From the NCBI GenBank assembly GCA_020633295.1, contig JACKDW010000002.1:186001-250000 (forward strand): a stretch of DNA of 64,000 nt. The letters are read 5' to 3'. This document shows positions 11,399 through 19,480 of this stretch, piece by piece. The notes below the pieces were generated by a model. The model made no database searches, had not been told where the DNA came from, and was given only the letters and a program-made list of their open reading frames with translations. The stretch is from Myxococcales bacterium (lineage in GTDB: Bacteria > Myxococcota_A > Polyangia > Nannocystales > Nannocystaceae). The translations under genes were made by a program, and so were the position numbers. Numbering within the stretch: the first letter of the stretch is position 1; each line of letters begins with the position of its first letter.

Positions 11399-11776
11399 CT
11401 AGACCGCGCGCGCGCCCGGCCAGGCCAGCGCGAGCCCGCGCGCGGCCGCGTAGCTCGGCCGGTAGTCGAGGTCGTGGTTCGGCCCGCTGACGATCTCGAT
11501 CAGCGTCCAGCGAAACGAGCGCGGCGCGTCGGGGAGCCGCGCGAGCGCGTGACCCCGGGACGCGAGCCAGGCGCGCAGATGCTTGTCGATCTTCTTGACG
11601 CGGAGGCTGGCGCCGCCGCGCGGGCCCTTGATCATCAGCTCCCCGCGCCGGTGGGGCTGCTCCGCGGCGGTGAAGGGCGGCGCGAGCGCGCGGCCGGCGT
11701 GCTCGAGCAGGCGCTCGATCGTGATCTTCGCCGTCGTGGGGATCAGGACGTAGGCGATGTCCGGGTAGTAGTTCAT
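11399..11776 (-). CDS. Hypothetical protein, 125 aa
   Basis: No family recognised. It is an ordinary soluble-looking protein with a mixed alpha/beta pattern: IAYVLIPTTAKITIERLLEHAG near the start, a basic middle (RVKKIDKHLRAWLA) and WTLIEIVSGPNHDLDYRP near the end. It has no signal peptide and no cysteines. The ATG at 11776 (MNYYPDIAY) looks the natural start; an in-frame ATG at 11800 adds eight residues. Neither has a clear ribosome-binding site. It ends in an AT-poor stretch before the tandem repeats and could be co-transcribed with the sulfatase-like gene starting at 13671, though the gap of about 60 bp leaves this open. Confidence 0.6.
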   Translation of the reverse strand: MNYYPDIAYVLIPTTAKITIERLLEHAGRALAPPFTAAEQPHRRGELMIKGPRGGASLRVKKIDKHLRAWLASRGHALARLPDAPRSFRWTLIEIVSGPNHDLDYRPSYAAARGLALAWPGARAV

Positions 11777-11838
11777 GGCCGGCCCGCGTGAATTGTACAT
11801 GGTCGGGCGGCCATCTTCGACGCCGCGGCGACCGGCGC

Positions 11839-13671
11839 TCAGGCGCGATCGAAGCGGCGCATGAAGCCGAGGAAGCCGGCCTTCGACCCGTCGATGACCA
11901 TGCGCCCGGCGGCGAGCGCGGCGGCGGCGGACTCCCGCTTGGTCGCGAGCCGCTTCCAGGTGAGCGAGTCGACGCGGATCGTCGCGACGGGCGCGGGCGT
12001 GCCGGGCAGCGGCTCGCCCTCGCTCAGCTCAGCGACGCCGCGGCGCACGGTCACGGTGAAGCGCCGCGCGACGTCGGTGAACTCGAAGGCGAGCGCCTCG
12101 TGCACCTCGATCGCCTGCTCGGGGTACAGGCGGACCGTCATGATCTCGAGGAAGCGATCGACCGGGATGCCGGCGAGCACGGCGTCCTCGAGCTCGGGGT
12201 TCTCGGGCGCGCGCGCGCCGTGGCGCAGCTCGTGCGCCGCCTGCAGGAGGTAGGCGCGGCCGTTGGTGTTGTGCACGCCCTCGGCGACCGCGGCGAGCGA
12301 GCTCGCCAGCTCGCGCTCGATCGTATTCTGGTCAAACGGCCAGGTTGGATCATGCGCGGCGCGCAGGCGCGCGAGCAGGTGCACCGACCAGCGCGCGTCG
12401 TCCCGCGTGGGGCCCTGCGCGGCGCCCCGCGCCGCGATCGCGGCGTCGAGCACGACCTGCGGGCCGCCCATGAGCGCGATCTCCCGGCGCGCGCGCGCGT
12501 CGTCGGCGAGCGGGTAGAGGTGCTCCGCGCCGCCGTCGAACCAGCCGAGCTCGTTGCTGAAGATCGCGCGCACGGACCAGTCGACCTGGCCGTAGAGCTC
12601 CTGGAGGTAGGGCTTGTCGGCGAGGTGCGGCGGGAGGCCGACGCGCGCGACGAGCTGCTCGACTGACTCGCCGCGGTTGGAGCCGCGCACGACCTCGTCG
12701 CGGACCCACTGGATCGCGTCGCGGTAGCTGGTCAGGACGTCCTGGATGTGCGCGCGCCCGTGCAGCGGCGGGGTGTGCGAGGGCACGAGGTGCTCCGGCG
12801 CGCGCCGGCGCATGGCGTCGAGGCTGCGGATCCAGTCGTCGACCGGCCGCGGCCGCGTGCCGCGGATGGTGTAGAGGTTGGGGAACGAGTGGTAGTAGTT
12901 GTCGCCGGCGAGCAGCAGCGCGCGCTCGGGGATCCACACGTAGAGCTGGTCGTGGGTCTCGCCGTGCGCCTCGACGAGCTCGAGGGTCAGCTCGCCGAGC
13001 GCGAGCGTGTGCTGGCCTTCGAACACCTTGTTGGGCATGCGCAGGCCGGAGTTGAGCGCGCCCTCGATGTCGACGCGGCGCCCCAGCGCGCTGCAGGGGA
13101 CGTCGGCGTCGGCGACGTCGCGGCCCATCTGACGCGCGCCCCGGCGCTGCTCGGTGGGCGCGAACAGGCCGTACTGCTTGAGCAGGTGCTGTTCGAAGTT
13201 GGCGGTCGCCCAGATCTCGACGGGCGGGTCGCCGGCGCGCTCGCGCTCCTCGACCCAGACCGCCGCGCCGCCGACGTGGTCGATGTGGCTGTGGGTGAAG
13301 ATCAGCGCGCGCGTCGGACCTGGCGCGCGGGCCAGCAGCGCGTCGCGGGCCTGGGCCGCGCGCGCGCGCGTCATGCCGGGGTCGACGATGACGTTGCCCT
13401 CGGGCGTCTGGATCAGCGTCGTGTTGGCGAGGTCGTAGCCCTGGGCCACGAACACGCCCTCGGTGACCTCCTCGACGCGCGGCGCGCCGATGAGCTCGCG
13501 GCAGTGCTGGTCGACGACCTCGGAGCTCGGGAGCGCGCGCGTCTGCGCGACCGTGTCGCGCCCGCAGCCATGCGCGCCGAGGAGCAGCGCGCCGGCGAGC
13601 GCGAGCCCGAGGCGCCCGCTCGTGGCGCGGCGCATGGGAGACGGGACGGAGGTGCGATCGGCGGTCTCCAT
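11839..13671 (-). CDS. Alkyl/aryl-sulfatase-like metallo-beta-lactamase lipoprotein
   Basis: A 610-residue exported protein (lipobox Cys36 in LLGAHGC) of the type III alkylsulfatase layout. The binuclear zinc MBL domain carries THSHIDH at residues 126-132, AHGETHDQ near 235, and LAGDNYYHSFPNLYTIRG near 257-274. A helical dimerisation domain and a C-terminal SCP2-like domain (about 490-610) follow. SdsA1/BDS1-type relatives hydrolyse primary or secondary alkyl sulfates such as dodecyl sulfate. A start at 13671 gives a long n-region; an in-frame Met 12 codons later is an alternative. The gap to the next gene, divergently placed, is 203 bp. Substrate is inferred from domain order only. Confidence 0.85.
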   Translation of the reverse strand: METADRTSVPSPMRRATSGRLGLALAGALLLGAHGCGRDTVAQTRALPSSEVVDQHCRELIGAPRVEEVTEGVFVAQGYDLANTTLIQTPEGNVIVDPGMTRARAAQARDALLARAPGPTRALIFTHSHIDHVGGAAVWVEERERAGDPPVEIWATANFEQHLLKQYGLFAPTEQRRGARQMGRDVADADVPCSALGRRVDIEGALNSGLRMPNKVFEGQHTLALGELTLELVEAHGETHDQLYVWIPERALLLAGDNYYHSFPNLYTIRGTRPRPVDDWIRSLDAMRRRAPEHLVPSHTPPLHGRAHIQDVLTSYRDAIQWVRDEVVRGSNRGESVEQLVARVGLPPHLADKPYLQELYGQVDWSVRAIFSNELGWFDGGAEHLYPLADDARARREIALMGGPQVVLDAAIAARGAAQGPTRDDARWSVHLLARLRAAHDPTWPFDQNTIERELASSLAAVAEGVHNTNGRAYLLQAAHELRHGARAPENPELEDAVLAGIPVDRFLEIMTVRLYPEQAIEVHEALAFEFTDVARRFTVTVRRGVAELSEGEPLPGTPAPVATIRVDSLTWKRLATKRESAAAALAAGRMVIDGSKAGFLGFMRRFDRA

Positions 13672-13874
13672 GGCCCGAAGCTAGCAGCCGCGTGGGAGGC
13701 TGTGGGGTCTTCTCCCGGGCGATCGACGCGAACATCAATTGAATTCGCCGCCGCGGCAACCATCATGAAGACGTCTCGCGCCCCGCTCTCGACAGGGGCG
13801 CGGGTACGCCGTGAACCTACTTACTACGCGCGCGCCGCAGCGCGCACGACCGTCGCTGAACTGGATTAATCACC

Positions 13875-14627
13875 ATGCATAGACAACCGAAGTACTGGCT
13901 CCTCTGCGCGCTCGCGCTCGGCGCCTGTGACCCCGAGAACGCCGAGAGCACCGGCACCGACACCGACGCGGAGGCGCTTGACCCGGTGTGTGAGCAGGCC
14001 GCGCCCGTGGAGGACCCCGGCACGGCGCTCGACCGACACGGGTGGGAGGACAACGGCAACTTCCTCGGCCCCAGCAGGTGGTCGGGCCTGTGCACGATCG
14101 TCGACGCGATCGAGGACGGCGCGATCACGACGACGCTCGACTGCGGCGCCGACCCCGACGGCCCCGCGACGCTCACGCTGGAGTTCGTGCCCACCGCGCC
14201 CGGGCTCGCCTGGTCGCCCGGTCAGGAGGTGCAGGTCGCGTACACCCACGACTCGTGGACCAGCGGCGAGTACGTCAGCATGCACGAGAGCGAGGGCGGC
14301 AAGCTGCTGCTCGCGTTCGGCTACGGCGGCGCGGACGGGGGCTTCTCCTACCACGACGAGCACGTCGCGCCGGTGGTCCTCGAGGAGAACACGGAGACCT
14401 GCGGCGAGGGCGGCGAGATCGGCTCCGGCGAGACCGCGCCGATCCAGTTCGAGGTCTCCGGGCCGCAGGACGAGCAGGTGACGATGCTCCCGGGCGACGT
14501 GGTGACCGTCGCGGGGCTCGCGGGTGAGCAGTACGCGGTCGCGCTGTACCAGGCCGAGAGCGGCGACGTCAAGAACGCCGGCCACTACATCGCGCGCTTC
14601 GACTTCATGGTTCACCAGCTGCCCTGA
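13875..14627 (+). CDS. Hypothetical lipoprotein, 250 aa
   Basis: Begins with a short lipoprotein signal (MHRQPKYWLLCALALGACDP), so it is probably anchored in the cell envelope. The mature part is acidic and beta-rich, with DNGNFLGPSRWSGLCTIVDAIEDG near residues 58-82 and several cysteines that could form disulfides. No family recognised. Start ATG 13875 sits after an AT-richer leader, GAACCTACTTACTACG, without a strong Shine-Dalgarno sequence. It converges with the PEGA-protein gene, the two separated by a GC hairpin. A ligand-binding or surface role is possible but unproven. Confidence 0.7.
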   Translation: MHRQPKYWLLCALALGACDPENAESTGTDTDAEALDPVCEQAAPVEDPGTALDRHGWEDNGNFLGPSRWSGLCTIVDAIEDGAITTTLDCGADPDGPATLTLEFVPTAPGLAWSPGQEVQVAYTHDSWTSGEYVSMHESEGGKLLLAFGYGGADGGFSYHDEHVAPVVLEENTETCGEGGEIGSGETAPIQFEVSGPQDEQVTMLPGDVVTVAGLAGEQYAVALYQAESGDVKNAGHYIARFDFMVHQLP

Positions 14628-14638
14628 GTGACAGGTAC

Positions 14639-14666
14639 GGCGCGCGTCGTGATGGCGGCGCGCGCC
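14639..14666. terminator. GC-rich hairpin between convergent genes
   Basis: Arms GGCGCGCG (14639-14646) and CGCGCGCC (14659-14666) pair perfectly around a 12-base loop, just after the hypothetical lipoprotein stop and just before the end of the opposite PEGA gene. No T-run follows; the role as a two-way terminator is inferred from position. Confidence 0.5.
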
Positions 14667-14671
14667 GGCGC

Positions 14672-15811
14672 CTAGAAGCGACCCGAGAGCGACAGACCCC
14701 ATGACCCTGGCCCAGCCGCCAGGTTCACCGTCGACGCCACGCGGCGCGCGCGATCGGTGGTGCTGACGCCGATCAGCGCCGCGCCCGCGGTGAGCAGCAC
14801 GCCGGCGACGACGCCGCCCGCGATCGCGAGCGTGTTGCCCTGCCGCCCGCGGTGGCGCGTGTCGGCGAGCGCGTCGGTGAGCTCGATCCCGGTGTTGCCG
14901 GCCGCGACGCCCGCGTCGACGAGGCGCTCGCCGTCCCGCTCGGCCGCGCGACCGAGCGAGAGCCCGCTCGCCATCACGCCGAGCGCCGCGACGCCGAGGG
15001 AGACGCTGACGGAGCCGGTGATCAGCAGCTGGCGGCTGAACGCGGTCGGCGGGAGGCGGCCCGAGCGGAGCGTGATGTCGAGCCGCTGCGTCACGCCACG
15101 CTCGAGCACGAGCTCGCGCTCCTCGGGCACGTGCCCGGCGAGCGAGACCGCGACGACGTGCGCGCCCGCGGTCGACCTGCGCTCGAGCGGCGTGTGCCCG
15201 GCGACCTCGCCGTCGATCGTCACGAGCGCGCCGGCGGGCGCGCTGTGGACCACGATCACGGGCTGGCGCGCGAGCGCGTCGCGCTGGGCCGCGAGCCGGC
15301 GCTGACGCTCCTCCTCGAGGCGCGCCTGCTCGCGCCGCGCGTCGAGCTGGCCGCGCAGCTGCGGCCCCTGGGCCGCGAGCATGACGCGGACCTCCTCGAG
15401 CCCGCAGATCGAGCACTCGTCCTCCTGCGAGACCCGCTCGCGCGCGTCGTCGTCGACCGAGGCGAGCTCGAGGGTGACGCCGTAGTCGCGCTCGGCGACG
15501 ACTACGCGGGTCCGCAGCAGGTGGGTCGCGCCCAGCTCGTCGCGCGCGCGCTGGGAGCAGCCCGACGCCGATGACGCGCAGTCGGCCGCCGCGCCCGCGT
15601 CGAGGGCGACGACCGCGAAGCCGGCGCGCCGCAGGCCCTCGATCAGCGCGGCCTCGAGCTGCTCGCGCTGCTCGATCTCCGTCTCGCCGCGCAGCTCGAT
15701 CGGCGCGACCGCCACCCGGTCGCGCGCGCGCTCGGTCGACGCGGCCGCGGGCTCGTCTCGGGGCGCCGCGGGCTCGCTCAGCGCGAGGAGGGACGCGAGC
15801 AGCCAGCGCAT
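14672..15811 (-). CDS. PEGA-domain envelope protein
   Basis: A 379-residue protein with a signal-like N-terminus (MRWLLASLLALSEPA). Residues about 30-130 resemble the variable sensor-like part common in myxobacterial PEGA proteins (AALIEGLRRAGFAVVALD, a CSSASGC cysteine pair). A short coiled coil (QLDARREQARLEEERQRR) follows, then one PEGA domain at about 183-245 (APAGALVTIDGEVAGHTP). Two hydrophobic segments follow at about 262-285 and 322-345, ending in a short beta-rich tail. PEGA domains are surface or periplasmic beta-sandwiches often placed next to protein kinases, but no kinase is adjacent here. Likely envelope-associated; binding partner unknown. Confidence 0.75.
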   Translation of the reverse strand: MRWLLASLLALSEPAAPRDEPAAASTERARDRVAVAPIELRGETEIEQREQLEAALIEGLRRAGFAVVALDAGAAADCASSASGCSQRARDELGATHLLRTRVVVAERDYGVTLELASVDDDARERVSQEDECSICGLEEVRVMLAAQGPQLRGQLDARREQARLEEERQRRLAAQRDALARQPVIVVHSAPAGALVTIDGEVAGHTPLERRSTAGAHVVAVSLAGHVPEERELVLERGVTQRLDITLRSGRLPPTAFSRQLLITGSVSVSLGVAALGVMASGLSLGRAAERDGERLVDAGVAAGNTGIELTDALADTRHRGRQGNTLAIAGGVVAGVLLTAGAALIGVSTTDRARRVASTVNLAAGPGSWGLSLSGRF

Positions 15812-15963
15812 CGCCCGATGCTAGCAGATGCACATGCGGGCAGGCCCACGCCGCCGCGCCGCGACGTCCGGCGCGGAACCGCCACGCGGCGGCCGCCCGC
15901 CGCCGCGCCCCCGCTCGCGTCGCGGCGCGCGAGCGCGCCTGCTCGACACAATGTTGTTCTAAC

Positions 15964-15979
15964 AGACATGTCTTATAAT
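15964..15979 (+). promoter_or_regulatory. ATGTC-type promoter motif, site B, with TATAAT -10
   Basis: AGACATGTCT (15964-15973, a perfect 10-bp palindrome) runs straight into TATAAT (15974-15979). The start codon of the CGDG/RCC1 gene is at 15989, only nine bases after the -10, so the mRNA would be leaderless or nearly so. The 15-mer CATGTCTTATAATTC is identical to site F upstream of the (DG)n lipoprotein gene. Confidence 0.7.
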
Positions 15980-15988
15980 TCACGCCCG

Positions 15989-18439
15989 ATGACGCGCGCG
16001 TGGATCGCCCAGCACGGCGCCCTGGCGCTCTCGCTCGTGGTCCTCGAGCTCGCCGCGCCCGCGTGCTTCACGGGCGCGTTCATGGAGGGCCTCCCCTGCC
16101 GCGGCGACGACGACTGCGCGGGCTCGCGGTGCGAGGCGGGCTACTGCGGCGGCACGCCGGGCGCGAGCCAGACCGGGGGCTCGGGCGCGACGACGGGCGC
16201 GACGACGGACGCGACGGCGGGCACGGGCGGCGCGTGCGGCAACGGCGTGCTCGAGCCCGGCGAGCAGTGCGACGACGCGGCGCCCGGGTCCAGCGAGACC
16301 AGCGAGACCGGCGGGGCCGAGGAGCCCGCGGCGTCGCGCTGCGTCGACTGTCAGCTCGTGACCTGCGACGAGGGCCAGGCGCCGATCCCCGCCGCGCGCT
16401 GCGACGCCGTCGCGCCGGACGCCCGCGCCGACTGCCTGCGCCAGTGCGTGTCGCTGACCTGCGGCGACGGCCTGCTCGACCCGGGGGAGGAGTGCGACGA
16501 CGGCGACGAGGCGGACGACGACGCGTGCACGACCGCGTGTCGGCCGGCGCGCTGCGGCGACGGGCTCGTGCAGGTCGGCGTGGAGCTGTGCGACGACGGC
16601 AACACCGACGAGGGCGACGCCTGCACCGCGAGCTGCGGCCCGGCGGGCTGCGGCGACGGCGTGCTCCAGGGCGTCGAGGAGTGCGACGACGGCAACACCG
16701 ACCCGAGTGACGCCTGCTCGAGCGCCTGCGTCGCGGCCGAGTGCGGCGACGGCGTGCTCCAGGGCGACGAGGAGTGCGACGACGGCAACACCGACAACAC
16801 CGACGGCTGCGTCGACGCGTGCGCGCTGGCCCAGTGCGGCGACGGTCACCTGTGGATCGGCGTCGAGGAGTGCGAGGACGAGGACGGCGACGACAAGAAC
16901 ACCGACGAGTGCACCGCGTCCTGCAAGCTCCCGGTCTGCGGCGACGGCTTCGTGTGGACGGGCGTCGAGCCGTGCGACTACGTCGCGATCGAGGGCTGCA
17001 CGGAGGACTGCCTGCTCGAGGGCTGCGGCGACGGCGAGCTGCTGCCGCCGGAGCTGTGCGACGACGGCAACATGGACAACGCCGACGGCTGCCCGGAGAC
17101 CTGCCTGCCGGCGAGCTGCGGCGACGGCTACGAGTGGGCGGGCGTCGAGCTGTGCGACTTCGGCGAGTACAACGCGGTGGTCGGCTGCACGCAGGAGTGC
17201 GGCGCGCTCGAGCCGGTGATCTCGCTCGCGGCCGGCGGGCTCCACACCTGCGCGGTGCTGTACGGCGGCGGGCTGCGCTGCTGGGGCCGCAGCGACACCT
17301 GCCAGCTCGGGCTCGGCGACTTCAAGAGCGTCGGCGACGACGAGCTGCCGCACACGGTCCCGCGCGTCGACGTCGGCGCGCCCGTGCAGTCGGTCGCGGC
17401 CGGGCGCTTCCACACCTGCGCGCTGCTGCAGGACGGGCGCCTGCGCTGCTGGGGGAACAACCTGTTCGGTCAGCTCGGCTACGGCGACATCGCCTGGCGC
17501 GGGTGCGCGGCCGACACGGTCCCGGCGCTGATCGGCGACGTCGAGGTGTTCGCGCCCGGCGAGGGCGAGCAGCTCGTCGAGCTCGCGGTCGGCAAGGACC
17601 ACACCTGCGCGCGCGCGCAGTCGGGCCGCGTGCGCTGCTGGGGTCGCAACAACGTCGGCCAGCTCGGGCGCGGCGACGCCGTGCAGATCGGCGACGACGA
17701 GCCGCCGTCGGCCGGCGACGACGTCGAGCTCGGCGGCCCGGCGGTCAAGCTCGTCGCGGGCGACGACTTCACCTGCGCGCTGCTCGAGGGCGGCGCGCTG
17801 CGCTGCTGGGGCGCGGGCGGAGCGGGGCAGCTCGGCTACGGCGACAAGCTCGACATAGGCGACGACGAGACGCCGGCGGCGGCCGGCGACGTGCTCGCGG
17901 GCGGCCCCGTCGTCGACGTCTACGCCGGTCAGCTGCACACCTGCGTCAAGCTCTCGGCGAGCGACGTGCGCTGCTGGGGCGACAACTGGTCCGGCGAGCT
18001 CGGCTACGGCCACTGGGTGTTCACGCCGGTCTTCAGCGGCGCCGGCGACACGGGCGGCCCGCTCGCGCTGGGCGGCGCGGCCGTCGACGCGATGTCGCTG
18101 GGGGCGCGCTTCACCTGCGCGCGCACGCAGGCCGGCGAGCTGCGCTGCTGGGGCGCCGCGAGCGAGGGGCAGCTCGGCACCGGCGACGACGTGAACTTCG
18201 GCGACGACGACGGCGAGACGCCGGCGACCGCGACGCCGATCAACTTCGGCGGCGACGAGCTCACGCCCGCGCAGGTCGTCGCGGGCTACAGCCACGCGTG
18301 CGCGCTGTTTCAGCCGGTGCCGGTCGTGCGCTGCTGGGGCGACAACGACCACGGGCAGCTCGGGATCGGCAACACCAACGACATCGGCGACGACCCGGAG
18401 GAGCAGGCGATCCTCTACAACCTCGAGCTGTTCGAATAG
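15989..18439 (+). CDS. Secreted lipoprotein: DUF4215-type CGDG cysteine repeats fused to a seven-bladed RCC1 propeller
   Basis: An 816-residue surface protein. The lipoprotein signal ends LAAPAC (residue 26), followed by a Cys-rich segment and a Gly/Thr linker. About nine cysteine modules of the CGDGxxxxxExCDDGN type (16235-17210) precede an RCC1-like propeller of exactly seven blades, each with HTCA....RCWGxNxxGQLG and a paired cysteine per blade (17220-18400). Blades are joined by IGDDExP linkers. Start ATG 15989 is chosen because it begins the signal peptide; an ATG at 15968 lies inside the promoter motif. It is one of three RCC1 paralogues within 10 kb and the only one with a long CGDG stalk. 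It probably acts as an adhesin or binding scaffold outside the cell; ligand unknown. Confidence 0.9.
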   Translation: MTRAWIAQHGALALSLVVLELAAPACFTGAFMEGLPCRGDDDCAGSRCEAGYCGGTPGASQTGGSGATTGATTDATAGTGGACGNGVLEPGEQCDDAAPGSSETSETGGAEEPAASRCVDCQLVTCDEGQAPIPAARCDAVAPDARADCLRQCVSLTCGDGLLDPGEECDDGDEADDDACTTACRPARCGDGLVQVGVELCDDGNTDEGDACTASCGPAGCGDGVLQGVEECDDGNTDPSDACSSACVAAECGDGVLQGDEECDDGNTDNTDGCVDACALAQCGDGHLWIGVEECEDEDGDDKNTDECTASCKLPVCGDGFVWTGVEPCDYVAIEGCTEDCLLEGCGDGELLPPELCDDGNMDNADGCPETCLPASCGDGYEWAGVELCDFGEYNAVVGCTQECGALEPVISLAAGGLHTCAVLYGGGLRCWGRSDTCQLGLGDFKSVGDDELPHTVPRVDVGAPVQSVAAGRFHTCALLQDGRLRCWGNNLFGQLGYGDIAWRGCAADTVPALIGDVEVFAPGEGEQLVELAVGKDHTCARAQSGRVRCWGRNNVGQLGRGDAVQIGDDEPPSAGDDVELGGPAVKLVAGDDFTCALLEGGALRCWGAGGAGQLGYGDKLDIGDDETPAAAGDVLAGGPVVDVYAGQLHTCVKLSASDVRCWGDNWSGELGYGHWVFTPVFSGAGDTGGPLALGGAAVDAMSLGARFTCARTQAGELRCWGAASEGQLGTGDDVNFGDDDGETPATATPINFGGDELTPAQVVAGYSHACALFQPVPVVRCWGDNDHGQLGIGNTNDIGDDPEEQAILYNLELFE

Positions 18440-18600
18440 ACACGTAGGTCAAACGCGCTTGTGTCCATCAACGCGAGCGACGCGGGTCACACCGAGGCCG
18501 ACGACGACGCGCGCGCGCGCGTAGAATGGGGGTCGCCCCCCCGCCCCGCGCCGCTCGAGCCCGGGGCGTCGCTCGAGCGAGAAGCTTGATGAAGAGCCCT

Positions 18601-18670
18601 GAGCTCCTGATGACGAACTCCTGATGACGAGCTCCTGATGACGAGCTCCTGATGACGAGCTCCTGATGAA
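18601..18670 (+). repeat. Five 14-bp tandem repeats in a 5' leader
   Basis: The unit GAGCTCCTGATGAC is repeated five times (18601-18670), with one substitution in copy 2 and a changed last base in copy 5. It ends only 15 bases before the start codon of the DUF4097-like gene and just before its ribosome-binding site. The unit length is not a multiple of three, and each copy carries ATG/TGA. Copy-number change would alter leader length and any upstream reading frame. Confidence 0.9.
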
Positions 18671-18684
18671 GTGAAGAGGTCCCG

Positions 18685-19404
18685 ATGATGCGTACCCGTC
18701 TGACCGCGCTCCTCACCGCCGCGCTGCTGCCCGCGCTCGCGCTCTCCCTCGAGGGCTGCGCGCACTCCCAGAGCTTCGTGCTGAGCGGCGGCGTCCGCTG
18801 CGTGGTCGTGCGCAGCGCGGGCGGCCACGTCACGATCAAGTCGGACGACAACGGGCACCTGCACGTGCGCTCGCGTCACCGCAGCGGCGGGCGGACGCAG
18901 CCGGAGGTCGGCGTCGACCTGCGCGGCGGGATCCTGCTGGTCGAGAACCACTGCGACAACCCGGGCAAGCCGTCCTGCGCGGTCGACTTCGACATCACGC
19001 TGCCGCCGGGCGTCGCCCAGATCGACGTGAGCGTCGAGCAGGGCGACGTCGAGCTCGAGGGGCTCGGCGGGCAGCTGGCGGTGAACGTGCAGACCGGCCG
19101 CATCGGCGGCCGCAGGCTCGAGGCGGCGGTCGCGAGCATGTCGACACGCCGCGGCGACATCGAGCTCGAGCTCGTGCGCGACGCGGTGCTCGTGCAGGCC
19201 GACACCGAGCGCGGCGACATCGACCTCGTCGTCCCCACGCAGAACTACAAGGTCGACGCGATCGCGGACGCCGGGCAGGTCGACGTGGTGCGCATCTACC
19301 ACGCCCCGAACGCGCGCCGTCGCATCATCGCGCGCACCGACAGCGGCGACGTCGGCGTGCGCGGCCGCGCGAACGCGACCGCGAGCGCGCCGCGACGTCG
19401 ATAA
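18685..19404 (+). CDS. DUF4097-like beta-repeat lipoprotein
   Basis: A 239-residue exported protein with lipobox LEGCAH (Cys25). The mature part consists of short beta-strand repeats, including DVSVEQGDVELEGLGG, VNVQTGRIGGRRLEA, ASMSTRRGDIELELV and VQADTERGDIDLVVP. This is the pattern of DUF4097 putative adhesins, right-handed beta-helix or stacked-strand proteins. ATG 18685 or 18688; AGAGG at 18674-18678 gives a good ribosome-binding site. The leader carries five 14-bp repeats, an unusual arrangement that could tune expression. The C-terminus is very basic (SAPRRR). Function unknown; envelope-associated stress proteins carry the same domain in other bacteria. Confidence 0.75.
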   Translation: MMRTRLTALLTAALLPALALSLEGCAHSQSFVLSGGVRCVVVRSAGGHVTIKSDDNGHLHVRSRHRSGGRTQPEVGVDLRGGILLVENHCDNPGKPSCAVDFDITLPPGVAQIDVSVEQGDVELEGLGGQLAVNVQTGRIGGRRLEAAVASMSTRRGDIELELVRDAVLVQADTERGDIDLVVPTQNYKVDAIADAGQVDVVRIYHAPNARRRIIARTDSGDVGVRGRANATASAPRRR

Positions 19405-19406
19405 AA

Positions 19407-19422
19407 ATGTCTTAAAAGACAT
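19407..19422 (+). promoter_or_regulatory. Perfect palindromic ATGTC-type motif, site C
   Basis: ATGTCTTAAAAGACAT has perfect seven-base arms. It sits directly after the DUF4097-like gene and 59 bases before the GTG start of the DUF3179-like gene, within an AT-rich island (TCGATAAAA before, ATATCTAC after). It is the clearest copy of the five-site motif and could be the binding site of a dimeric regulator or a promoter. Confidence 0.6.
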
Positions 19423-19480
19423 ATCTACCGCGCAATGATTTCTGCGCGCGCGCAGACGTCCTCCCCCGTAGGATCGCGGT

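Noticed and set aside
18434..18470. Possible hairpin after the CGDG/RCC1 gene (GACAC...GTGTC)
   Set aside because: Only five-base arms and a very long loop; not supported as a terminator.
18601..18670. CTGATGA repeats resembling box C/D RNA signals
   Set aside because: Box C/D guides are archaeal/eukaryotic; here the units are simple tandem repeats without conserved stems.
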